Source: Flavobacterium tructae | GTDB lineage: Bacteria; Bacteroidota; Bacteroidia; Flavobacteriales; Flavobacteriaceae | Assembly (NCBI RefSeq): GCF_002217475.1 | Contig: NZ_MUHH01000017.1 | Coordinates: forward strand, 1-48,975 | Direction: 5' to 3' | DNA length: 48,975 nt | Shown here: positions 34,561 through 42,055 of the stretch, one piece after another | How positions within the stretch are numbered: the first letter of the stretch is position 1 | How the letters are laid out: each line of letters begins with the position of its first letter | Made by a program: the position numbers and the translations under genes | Notes under the pieces: generated by a model | What the model was told of the DNA's origin: nothing | Databases searched by the model: none | Seen by the model: the letters and a program-made list of their open reading frames with translations, nothing else

Positions 34561-34980
34561 TTAATCGTATTGTTCAAGTAAATATTTTATAACATCTGTT
34601 GTCGTTACAATTCCGGTAAGTTTACCATTGTCGACAACGGGAAGTGCGTGAAATTCCTCCGTAACTAAAATTTGAGCTAAATCCCGAATATTGGTATCTG
34701 ATGAAACGGTTTTTGGCTTTGAAGTCATGATTTGAGAAATACTGAGCATTTCCAAAATAGCTTCGTCTGCCTCCTCCTGTCCTTCGAACAAAGCACCAAA
34801 AGTTAGGCGATTAATATCCGTGCGGCTTATGATACCAATTACTTCTTTGCCTCTAACGATTGGAATATGCCGGATAGTGTGTTGTTTTATAAGTTCAACG
34901 ATTTTTTTAAGGTCGTCATTTTCACTTGCAGTAATGACGCTTTTAGTCATAATATGACTGATAGGTTCTCTCTTTTTCAT
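34561..34980 (-). CDS. Tandem CBS-domain protein
   Basis: A 139-residue protein made of two CBS domains: residues 8-66 (ISHIMTKSVITASENDD...HIPIVRGKEVIGIISRTDINRL) and 83-137 (ISQIMTSKPKTVSS...ALPVVDNGKLTGIVTTTDVIKYLL). Paired CBS domains bind adenine nucleotides such as AMP, ATP or SAM and usually regulate another protein. No catalytic domain is fused. It is transcribed alone, convergent with the EnvC-like gene. Confidence 0.9.
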   Translation of the reverse strand: MKKREPISHIMTKSVITASENDDLKKIVELIKQHTIRHIPIVRGKEVIGIISRTDINRLTFGALFEGQEEADEAILEMLSISQIMTSKPKTVSSDTNIRDLAQILVTEEFHALPVVDNGKLTGIVTTTDVIKYLLEQYD

Positions 34981-35172
34981 AATAGGAAGTGTTGTATTAT
35001 CTCCATTAAAATTGTGAAATAATTCACATAAAACAAATGACCTTTATCATGTTTTACAACTTCTCAAAATGTTGAAACAAGTAGAGGATTGGATGAATTT
35101 TCTTTAGTAGGAGAGCTATTTTTGAAAGAAATTGAACGAGAATATAAAAATCATCCTATTGTTCATTTGAAA

Positions 35173-35206
35173 TTGCACCGATTGAAATTTAAAAATAGTA
35201 TTTTTG
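35173..35206 (+). promoter_or_regulatory. Promoter of rbfA
   Basis: TTG (35173-35175), a 23-base spacer and TATTTTTG (35199-35206) match the Bacteroidota consensus. The rbfA ATG is only four bases past the -7 box, so the transcript would start at or next to the ATG and may be leaderless. Confidence 0.6.
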
Positions 35207-35210
35207 CAGT

Positions 35211-35603
35211 ATGGAAACAAACAGACAGAAAAAAATAGGCGGTGTCATCCAAAAAGATTTGGTTGATATTTTGCAAGGTGAAGTGCGAAAAAACGGAATT
35301 ACTAATTTAGTAATTTCAGTATCCAAAGTTAGTGTTACTACAGATTTATCGGTAGCGACAGTTTATTTAAGCATCTTTCCTCAGGATAAAGCCCAAGAAA
35401 CTTTAGAAGGCATAAAGTCAAATACAACTTTAATCAAACACGATTTGTCACAACGTGTGCGTTTGCAATTGCGTCGTGTACCTAACCTGGTGTTTTTTAT
35501 TGATGACTCTTTAGATTATATCGAAAAGATTGATAATGCGTTATCTAACAGAGAAAACCCAATTGAAAACCGTGATCTTTTAGAAAAAAGAAGAAAATCA
35601 TAA
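35211..35603 (+). CDS. rbfA: Ribosome-binding factor A
   Basis: A 130-residue KH-like fold protein that binds the immature 30S subunit during 16S rRNA maturation and in cold adaptation. Family landmarks are RQKKIGGVIQKDLVDILQ, VSKVSVTTDLSVATVYLS and LRRVPNLVFFIDDSLDYIEKIDNAL. The start METNRQKK is normal for the family and lies immediately after a promoter. It is followed one base later by an FtsX-like gene, so the pair is an operon. Confidence 0.95.
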   Translation: METNRQKKIGGVIQKDLVDILQGEVRKNGITNLVISVSKVSVTTDLSVATVYLSIFPQDKAQETLEGIKSNTTLIKHDLSQRVRLQLRRVPNLVFFIDDSLDYIEKIDNALSNRENPIENRDLLEKRRKS

Positions 35604-35604
35604 A

Positions 35605-36804
35605 TTGAATTTCCCCCTTTACATAGCCAAACGTTATATTTTTAGCAGAAGTAAAAACAATGCTATCAATATCATCAATCGTATTGCCAGCATGGGAATT
35701 ATTGTTGGAACGATGGCTTTGTTTGTGGTTTTGTCCGTTTTTAGCGGACTAAAGGTTTTCAGTCTTTCGTTCACCAACGAAATAGATCCTGATCTGAAAA
35801 TAAGAAGCACTTACGGAAAATCGTTTTTTGTAACGCCGGATCAGGAAACTCAGCTTAAAAACATTGAAGGAATTGCTTCCTACAGTAAGATTATCGAAGA
35901 ACGGGTTTTGTTTTTGTTTAAAGACAAACAGCTGGTAACCTACTTAAAAGGCGTTGACAAAAACTATATTGTTGTTAACGATATCAGGAAAAAACTTTTT
36001 AACGGAGAATGGCTAAAACCGGATACTTATCAGGTGGTTATTGGTTATGGAATTGCTCGTGATTTTTCGTTAGGAATTCTTGATTTCGAAAATCCTTTGC
36101 AAATATTTGCACCCAAACCAGGAAAAGGAGCGATCGAAAATCCGGAAGAAGCATTCAATAAAACAGATGTTTTACCAGTTGCAATTTACTCCATCAGTGA
36201 AGATTTAGATTCAAAATATGTTTTTGCTGATTTGGGTCTGACGCAGGAATTACTGATGTATAAAACAAACCAGATTTCCGGAATAGAATTCAATCTGAAA
36301 GAAAACGCCAATGAAACTGAGATCAGATCTCAGCTGGAAAAATTATTCAAAAATAAAATCACCATAAAAAACAGAGCACAACTTAACGAATCTTTGTATA
36401 AGATGCTCAATACCGAAAACATTGTAGTGTACCTGATCTTTACACTGGTAATTATTGTGGCTCTTTTTAATTTAGTGGGTGCTTTAATTATGATGATTTT
36501 AGAGAAGAAGCACAATCTGAAAACGCTTTTTAACCTGGGAACAGAAATCACCAGTTTACGCAAAATATTCCTTCTTCAGGGAACTTTGTTAAGTGTTTTT
36601 GGAGGTATAATTGGTCTTGTTCTGGGAATCATTTTAGTATTGCTTCAACAAGAATACAATTTGATTATGCTGACACCCACTTTGGCCTATCCGGTCGTTT
36701 TTACTTTAGAAAATGTACTCATCGTGATGGCAACCATTGTATCACTTGGTTTTGTTGCTTCTTTAATTGCCAGCAGCCGTGTGAGTAAAAAGCTTCTTGA
36801 TTAG
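35605..36804 (+). CDS. FtsX/LolC-E-like ABC permease
   Basis: A 399-residue permease of the FtsX/LolCE type. Its N-terminus (FPLYIAKRYIFSRSKNNAINIINRIASMGIIVGTMALFVVLSVFSG by segments) is one helix, followed by a ~220-residue periplasmic domain and three C-terminal helices (about 274-297, 320-350, 366-391). Members extract lipoproteins or drive envelope processes with an ATPase partner, which is not encoded nearby. Translation starts at TTG 35605, one base after the rbfA stop; no other start preserves the conserved YIAKRYIFSR. LolC/LolE assignment is likely but not certain. Confidence 0.85.
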   Translation: MNFPLYIAKRYIFSRSKNNAINIINRIASMGIIVGTMALFVVLSVFSGLKVFSLSFTNEIDPDLKIRSTYGKSFFVTPDQETQLKNIEGIASYSKIIEERVLFLFKDKQLVTYLKGVDKNYIVVNDIRKKLFNGEWLKPDTYQVVIGYGIARDFSLGILDFENPLQIFAPKPGKGAIENPEEAFNKTDVLPVAIYSISEDLDSKYVFADLGLTQELLMYKTNQISGIEFNLKENANETEIRSQLEKLFKNKITIKNRAQLNESLYKMLNTENIVVYLIFTLVIIVALFNLVGALIMMILEKKHNLKTLFNLGTEITSLRKIFLLQGTLLSVFGGIIGLVLGIILVLLQQEYNLIMLTPTLAYPVVFTLENVLIVMATIVSLGFVASLIASSRVSKKLLD

Positions 36805-36973
36805 TATTTCTACCAGAAAAATATTACCTATATTTACCGTCTTAAAAATCTACAGCATATGATAGTTTCTGCTTAGTCCTATTTTATTTTTAGAATAATT
36901 AGGATACTTACGTTTGTTTTTTGAGTTCAGATCGTTGCATTTGGACAAATTTTATCATTTATCTTAATTTATT

Positions 36974-38401
36974 ATGACAGAAACTACCATACAGAAAAAT
37001 CTATTTTCTAAAATTTACACGACTTTAAAACAGGCTCTCCAGGGAGATGAGTCTTTTGATTATACCGCAGGAAGCATTAAAAAAGCAGTCATTCTCTTAG
37101 CCATTCCGATGGTTTTGGAAATGATGATGGAATCTGTTTTTGCTCTTGTCGATTTGTATTTTGTCGGGCATTTGGAGCACAGCAGTTTTGCAATCCAGAC
37201 GGTTGGATTAACCGAATCGGTTTTAACCATTATATATTCTATTGACATCGGGTTAAGTATGGCAGCAACTGCAGTCGTAGCAAGGCGTATTGGAGAAAAA
37301 GATCCTGTCGCTGCTGCAAAAGCAGGAATGCAGGCCATTGTTATTGCATTTGTGTTAAGTATTTTTTTAAGCATTTTTGGAATTATCTATGCCAAAGATA
37401 TTCTCCTTTTAATGGGAGCATCTGCAGACGCGGCCGAACATGGTTTTAGATATACCCAGATTATGATTGGTTCGAGTTTAAGTATTACGCTTTTATTCCT
37501 GATTAATGGAATCTTCCGTGGTGCCGGAAATGCTGCAATCGCCATGAAAAGTCTTTGGATTGCCAATATTTGTAATATTATTTTATGCCCGATACTAATT
37601 AATGGTTTTGCCGAAATTCCTGCGCTTGGTTTACTTGGTGCTGCGATCGCCACAACTACCGGAAGAAGTATTGGTGTCCTGTATCAAATTTATCATTTGT
37701 TCTACGGAAATGGAGTTTTGAAAATTAAAATGTCCTACCTCTTACCGGATTTTAAACAGATAAATGCTTTAGTAAAAATTGCAGCACCAGGCGTATTACA
37801 GTTTGTGATCGCTTCCTGCAGTTGGATTTTTCTGGCACAGCTGGTGGCAACAACAGGAGGAGATCACGGATCGGCAGGTTATCAGACCGCTCTTAGAATA
37901 ATGATGTTTTTTATTCTTCCGGCCTGGGGATTGAGTAATGCCGCTGCGACTTTGGTAGGACAAAATTTAGGAGCCAAACAAATTGAGCGCGCGGAGAAAT
38001 CTGTTTATACTACAGCAAAATACAATGTCATCTTCATGGCGACTATTATGATCATTACCTTGTGTTTTGGAGAATATATCATCTCATTTTTCACCAATGA
38101 TGAAATGGTAAAAACCATTGCTGTTGAAGCGTTACAGATTATGAGTATCGGATTTATTTTTTACGGAATCGGGATGGTTTTGATCAACACGTTTAATGGA
38201 GCAGGAGACACCTGGACACCAACAGGAATTAATTTCTTTGGATTTTGGCTGTTTCAGATTCCGTTGGCATTTGTGCTGGCAAAACATTTTAATATGGGAC
38301 CAAAAGGTGTTTTCATTGCCATTCCGGTTGCTGAAACGGCTATTACTTTAGCAGGGATTTTCTTTTATAAAAAAGGAAAATGGAAACGTGTTCAGGTGTA
38401 A
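36974..38401 (+). CDS. MATE-family efflux transporter
   Basis: A 475-residue inner-membrane exporter with 12 helices in two MatE halves. The first starts KKAVILLAIPMVLEMMMESVFALVDLYFVGHL, a family signature, and the second is around VKIAAPGVLQFVIASCSWIFLAQLV. A cytoplasmic N-terminal extension of about 38 residues precedes helix 1. It probably uses Na+ or H+ to export cationic drugs or metabolites. A TTG plus TGCATTTG pair (36914-36916, 36936-36943) is a weak promoter candidate. A strong terminator follows. Confidence 0.92.
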   Translation: MTETTIQKNLFSKIYTTLKQALQGDESFDYTAGSIKKAVILLAIPMVLEMMMESVFALVDLYFVGHLEHSSFAIQTVGLTESVLTIIYSIDIGLSMAATAVVARRIGEKDPVAAAKAGMQAIVIAFVLSIFLSIFGIIYAKDILLLMGASADAAEHGFRYTQIMIGSSLSITLLFLINGIFRGAGNAAIAMKSLWIANICNIILCPILINGFAEIPALGLLGAAIATTTGRSIGVLYQIYHLFYGNGVLKIKMSYLLPDFKQINALVKIAAPGVLQFVIASCSWIFLAQLVATTGGDHGSAGYQTALRIMMFFILPAWGLSNAAATLVGQNLGAKQIERAEKSVYTTAKYNVIFMATIMIITLCFGEYIISFFTNDEMVKTIAVEALQIMSIGFIFYGIGMVLINTFNGAGDTWTPTGINFFGFWLFQIPLAFVLAKHFNMGPKGVFIAIPVAETAITLAGIFFYKKGKWKRVQV

Positions 38402-38429
38402 TTCTTAAGAGTAATATTTTTTTAATATT

Positions 38430-38465
38430 AGAAAAACCTTCAAAATAGAAGGTTTTTCTTGTTTA
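38430..38465 (+). terminator. Terminator after MATE gene
   Basis: A perfect 12-bp stem, agaaaaaccttc (38430-38441) with gaaggtttttct (38448-38459), a six-base loop and a T-rich 3' side. It lies 28 bases after the stop. Confidence 0.85.
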
Positions 38466-38505
38466 GTATAAATAGTGGCAAACTATAAAAACGTAGATAA
38501 AATGG

Positions 38506-38513
38506 TACTTTTG
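38506..38513 (+). promoter_or_regulatory. -7 promoter element for second fibre-like gene
   Basis: TACTTTTG matches TAnnTTTG and lies 36 bases before ATG 38550. It falls downstream of the ATG at 38475, which argues against that earlier start. Confidence 0.55.
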
Positions 38514-38549
38514 AATCTTAAAGCAATCAAAATATTTAAATTTAAAATA

Positions 38550-39566
38550 ATGAAAAATCAATTTAAAAAAATCAAGATTACAATTGGAGTGGGTTTGTTC
38601 GCTTTTACCATGCATTCACAGCAGATAGGAAATGGATTGTCTAATATCATCAGTGATTTTACAGTGCCTGTTTTTTCAGGAACATATAATGGTTTTAATG
38701 CAATTGGTTCAATATCTGAAAATGAATGGCAGCATTTGTTTGTGGTGAGACACCCGAATCCTAACAATAATTATCAATTACAAATAGCTTCAACAATAGC
38801 GGAAAATGATAGATTATATTTTAGAAAATTAGCTTCTGGTGTTGCAACTGCAATCAATCCAAAGTGGCATGAATTAGCGACCAGAGGGAAAAATAATTTT
38901 ATTGGAGATCAAATTATTACAGGCAATGTAGGTATAGGAGTTGCTAATCCAAGTGAAAAACTTGAAATTTACAATTCAGATACTAGGCCGGCAGTAATTT
39001 CTTTGAAAAGCAGCAGAGGTGATTCACAATTCGTTGATGTTGGGAGAATAATGGTTAAACAAGAAGATGTAGAAATTGCAAGAATTGGAATGCCTAGATC
39101 CGGCGAGCATTTTAGTGGATATTTAACTTTTTGGACAAAAGCAGATAATAATGGCAATTTAACTGAAAAAGTTAGAATTGCTGAAAATGGAAATGTTGGT
39201 ATAGGAACCCAGAAACCAACTGCAAAATTAACTGTAGCAGGTGATATTAATTCAAGAGAAGTTAGAGTTAGTGTAGATGCCGGTGCTGATTTTGTTTTTG
39301 AGAAAGATTATAATTTACCATCGTTAGAATTTGTGGATAATTATATCAAAGAAAACAAACATTTACCTCAGATTGCTTCGGCTACAGAAATGCAAAATAA
39401 TGGTATTAATTTGTCAGAGATGAATATAAAACTTTTACAAAAAATTGAAGAGTTAACTCTTTATACGATTGAACAGAATAAAAAGATTAATGAACTTCAA
39501 AAAGAAAACAGAAGGTTCTCTGATATTGAAAAAAGACTGGCACAGTTAGAAAAAGTAAAGAAATAA
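38550..39566 (+). CDS. Second secreted fibre-like protein (paralogue of 1891-2835)
   Basis: A 338-residue exported protein with signal peptide MKNQFKKIKITIGVGLFAFTMHSQ (residues 1-24 by segments). The N-terminal region (about 25-110) has phage-fibre-like words (NEWQHLFVVRHPN, RLYFRKLASGVATAINPKWHELAT). VGIG-type motifs follow (GNVGIGVANPSEKLEI, GNVGIGTQKPTAKLTVAGDI). The C-terminal domain is shared with the protein at 1891-2835: EVRV...ADFVFEKDY, NKHLPQIASATEM and a coiled coil beginning KIEELTLYTIEQNKKI. A surface-fibre role is inferred. ATG 38550 is preferred because it gives the signal peptide and lies after the -7 box. It is flanked by terminators, hence monocistronic. Confidence 0.75.
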   Translation: MKNQFKKIKITIGVGLFAFTMHSQQIGNGLSNIISDFTVPVFSGTYNGFNAIGSISENEWQHLFVVRHPNPNNNYQLQIASTIAENDRLYFRKLASGVATAINPKWHELATRGKNNFIGDQIITGNVGIGVANPSEKLEIYNSDTRPAVISLKSSRGDSQFVDVGRIMVKQEDVEIARIGMPRSGEHFSGYLTFWTKADNNGNLTEKVRIAENGNVGIGTQKPTAKLTVAGDINSREVRVSVDAGADFVFEKDYNLPSLEFVDNYIKENKHLPQIASATEMQNNGINLSEMNIKLLQKIEELTLYTIEQNKKINELQKENRRFSDIEKRLAQLEKVKK

Positions 39567-39577
39567 AAAAAAGTAAT

Positions 39578-39612
39578 AATCTTTGTCGAAGTTTTAAACT
39601 TTGACAAAGATT
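39578..39612. terminator. Terminator between fibre-like gene and dusB
   Basis: A 17-base inverted repeat, aatctttgtcgaagttt (39578-39594) with aaactttgacaaagatt (39596-39612), with one G-T pair. On the minus strand a run of eight T follows, suiting dusB; it may also end the plus-strand transcript. Confidence 0.75.
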
Positions 39613-39623
39613 AATTTAAATAT

Positions 39624-40616
39624 TTAAACAAATTCATATCCGGCATAAACCTGTTCGATTTCTTTCATAACAGCGAAAAGATTTTCAGGTTCGTCGGTAG
39701 TAACCAGTTTTTGTTTGTATTCTTTAAAAGAGTGAATTCCTTTGAAATAATTGGTGTAATGACGACGCATTTCAACAATTCCCAAGCGTTCGCCTTTCCA
39801 ATCCATAGACCATTGCAAATGATTTCTGGCGGCTTCAACACGATCAATTACGGTAGGAGCAGGTAAATGCTCGCCGGTATTAAAATAGTGCTTGATTTCG
39901 TTAAAAATCCACGGATAACCAATCGCAGCACGACCAATCATGATCCCGTCGATACCGTATTCATTTTTATATTTTAGTGCTTTTTCAGGGCTGTCGATAT
40001 CGCCATTTCCAAAAATAGGCATGGTGATTCTCGGGTTGTTTTTTACACGTGCAATGTGCGACCAATCCGAATGACCTTTATACATTTGTGCACGGGTTCT
40101 GGCGTGAATTGTCAAGGCCTGAACGCCAATATCCTGAAGCCTTTCGGCTACTTCATCAATATTAATAGAGCTGTCATCCCAGCCCAAACGTGTTTTTACC
40201 GTTACAGGTAAATCGGTACTTCTGATCACCGCTTTGGTTAAACGTACCATCAGATCGACATCTTTCAAAACTCCTGCTCCGGCACCTTTGCAAACCACTT
40301 TTTTTACCGGACATCCAAAGTTAATATCCACCAAATCCGGTTTTACGGCAGAAACAATTTTAGACGAAAGTGCCATTGCTTCTTCATCACCACCAAAAAT
40401 CTGGATTCCAACAGGACGTTCGTAATCAAAAATATCCAGCTTCATTCGACTTTTGATAGCATCACGAATTAATCCTTCCGACGAAATAAATTCAGAATAC
40501 ATTAAGTCAGCGCCATGTGTTTTGCACAATCTGCGAAACGGTGGATCGCTCACATCTTCCATCGGTGCGAGTAATAAAGGAAATTCGGGTAATTCTATGT
40601 TGCCAATCTTGACCAT
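39624..40616 (-). CDS. dusB: tRNA-dihydrouridine synthase
   Basis: A 330-residue FMN enzyme reducing specific uridines in tRNA D-loops with NADPH. The TIM barrel begins LLLAPMEDVSDPPFRRLC. The NFGCP motif carries catalytic C102, and the segment VKKVVCKGAGAGVLKD follows. HARTRAQMYKGHSDW and FGNGDIDSPEKAL bind FMN phosphate. The longest ORF starts at TTG 40634, but that TTG is part of a minus-strand -7 box (TAATTTTG), so ATG 40616 is the likely start. DusB rather than another Dus subtype is judged from overall similarity. Confidence 0.93.
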   Translation of the reverse strand: MVKIGNIELPEFPLLLAPMEDVSDPPFRRLCKTHGADLMYSEFISSEGLIRDAIKSRMKLDIFDYERPVGIQIFGGDEEAMALSSKIVSAVKPDLVDINFGCPVKKVVCKGAGAGVLKDVDLMVRLTKAVIRSTDLPVTVKTRLGWDDSSINIDEVAERLQDIGVQALTIHARTRAQMYKGHSDWSHIARVKNNPRITMPIFGNGDIDSPEKALKYKNEYGIDGIMIGRAAIGYPWIFNEIKHYFNTGEHLPAPTVIDRVEAARNHLQWSMDWKGERLGIVEMRRHYTNYFKGIHSFKEYKQKLVTTDEPENLFAVMKEIEQVYAGYEFV

Positions 40617-40631
40617 CTTCAATATTTTTTG

Positions 40632-40639
40632 CAAAATTA
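40632..40639 (-). promoter_or_regulatory. -7 promoter element for dusB
   Basis: The minus strand reads TAATTTTG (TAnnTTTG), 15 bases before ATG 40616. Its final TTG is the spurious start codon of the longest ORF. No -33 TTG lies at canonical spacing. Confidence 0.5.
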
Positions 40640-40660
40640 CAACATTTAGTTCAATTTAAA

Positions 40661-40755
40661 AGATTCTAAGTCTCTAAGATGCTAAGGTTCTGAGTTTTCA
40701 TTCTTATTTAATAGTAAAAGAAAAACTTAGAACCTTAGAATCTCAGTATCTTAGC
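40661..40755. repeat. TCTAAG-type intergenic repeat with inverted arms
   Basis: The left arm (40661-40699) and right arm (40721-40755) are built from repeated hexamer-like words (ctaag, ttctaag, cttag). The central arms ctaaggttctgagtttt (40682-40698) and aaaacttagaaccttag (40722-40738) pair over 17 bases with one G-U. Similar AAACTTAGAACCTTAG-like elements recur in Flavobacterium intergenic DNA as I recall. It separates the pigment-cluster operon from dusB and could form a terminator-like hairpin. Confidence 0.7.
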
Positions 40756-40759
40756 AACT

Positions 40760-42055
40760 TTAAACAGTAACTCTGTAATCAAAAAAACGAATAGGTTTTC
40801 GGCTCATAGGGTTAAAAACCAGAGGATTCAACGCTTCTTTTGGAGCGAATTCAATTTTTGGGGTTACTCTTAATTTGGCTCTGAAATGATCTTTGATCTC
40901 CTGCAAGAATTCAGGAGTCTGATTTTTCACGGCTATTTTTATCAGGATCTCATCGGTTCCCAAATCGTTGGTAGAGATCTCGATAATATGATTTTCGATG
41001 TTGTCAAATCCGCTCAGAACATCATTCATTGCAGGCGGATAAAGTGTTGTGCCTTTGTATTTGATCATTTGTTTTTTGCGGCCAACAACCGGACCAACAC
41101 GCAAGGTATTTCTCCCGCAGGCGCAGGGAGCATTGTGTAATTGAACAATATCTCCGGTTTTAAAACGTAGCAAAGGCATGGCTTCGATACCTAAAGTGGT
41201 AAAAGTCAATTCGCCAATTTCACCTTCTTTTACAGGCCTATTATTTTCATCTAAAACTTCTACAATGATCAATTCCGGATGATGATGACCGCCAACACCG
41301 TGTTCGCATTCGGTAAAAGCAGTACTCATTTCGGTTGAGGCATAAGTGGAGAACAACTTAATATTCCACTTTTCGATGATTTTGTTTGACAGGGTATTCA
41401 TTGAAAAATCCTGATTTCGCAAAGGTTCGCCAATACAAATGGCGCCTTTTATGCTGGAGTTGTTGTAATCAATTCCGTGTGCCTCGGCATATTCGATTAA
41501 TTTCAGTAAAAAGGAAGGAACGGTAATCAGGTAAGAAGGCTTGTATTTTAAAATGGAATCCCATTGCAATTCCGGAATTCCGGCACCAACGCGGATTACA
41601 CCCACTTTTAATTTTCGCAGTCCCAGAAAATAAGCCAGACCGGCCATAAACTTTCTGTCAATTGTCGTCATCAGTTGTACCACATCACCTTCGGCAATTC
41701 CGGCGCAGGCAAACGAAATGGCTTCGTTATAAGCCAGACGATCCAGGTCAGAATCGGTTAAACCAAAAGTAACAGGATCGCCCAAAGTTCCGGAAGTAGA
41801 AGCATAATCAATAATCTGATGTTGCGGAACACATAAAAAATCATCGTTGTACTCTTGTAAATCTTCTTTTGTTGTTACGGGTAAATGCTGTAAATCTTCA
41901 AGGGTTTTAATCTTCGAAAGGTCAATATTTTGTCCAGCGAAAAGACGTTTGTAAAAAGGAGAATTTTGACTGATATAGTGTAATAGTTCCGCTAACTTCT
42001 GCTCTTGAAAAATTTTAATTTCTTCTAGAGAATTTTTTTCTATTAATGGAATCAT
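40760..42055 (-). CDS. PaaK-like phenylacetate-CoA ligase family enzyme
   Basis: A 431-residue adenylate-forming enzyme close to phenylacetate-CoA ligases. The P-loop is DYASTSGTLGDPVTFG (about 84-99), the adenylate motif is YASTEMSTAFTECEHG, and LRFKTGDIVQLH holds the ribose-binding acidic residue. CACGRNTLRVGPVVGRKKQMIKYKGTTLYP is the family's C-terminal hinge, with a CxCG pair. In flexirubin/aryl-polyene clusters such a ligase could activate an aromatic acid starter. It is the last gene of the operon; its ATG overlaps the C45 gene's TGA (ATGA). Confidence 0.8.
   Translation of the reverse strand: MIPLIEKNSLEEIKIFQEQKLAELLHYISQNSPFYKRLFAGQNIDLSKIKTLEDLQHLPVTTKEDLQEYNDDFLCVPQHQIIDYASTSGTLGDPVTFGLTDSDLDRLAYNEAISFACAGIAEGDVVQLMTTIDRKFMAGLAYFLGLRKLKVGVIRVGAGIPELQWDSILKYKPSYLITVPSFLLKLIEYAEAHGIDYNNSSIKGAICIGEPLRNQDFSMNTLSNKIIEKWNIKLFSTYASTEMSTAFTECEHGVGGHHHPELIIVEVLDENNRPVKEGEIGELTFTTLGIEAMPLLRFKTGDIVQLHNAPCACGRNTLRVGPVVGRKKQMIKYKGTTLYPPAMNDVLSGFDNIENHIIEISTNDLGTDEILIKIAVKNQTPEFLQEIKDHFRAKLRVTPKIEFAPKEALNPLVFNPMSRKPIRFFDYRVTV

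Noticed and set aside
38475..38549. Longer N-terminus for the second fibre-like protein
   Set aside because: The -7 promoter box lies inside this stretch and the signal peptide begins at ATG 38550.
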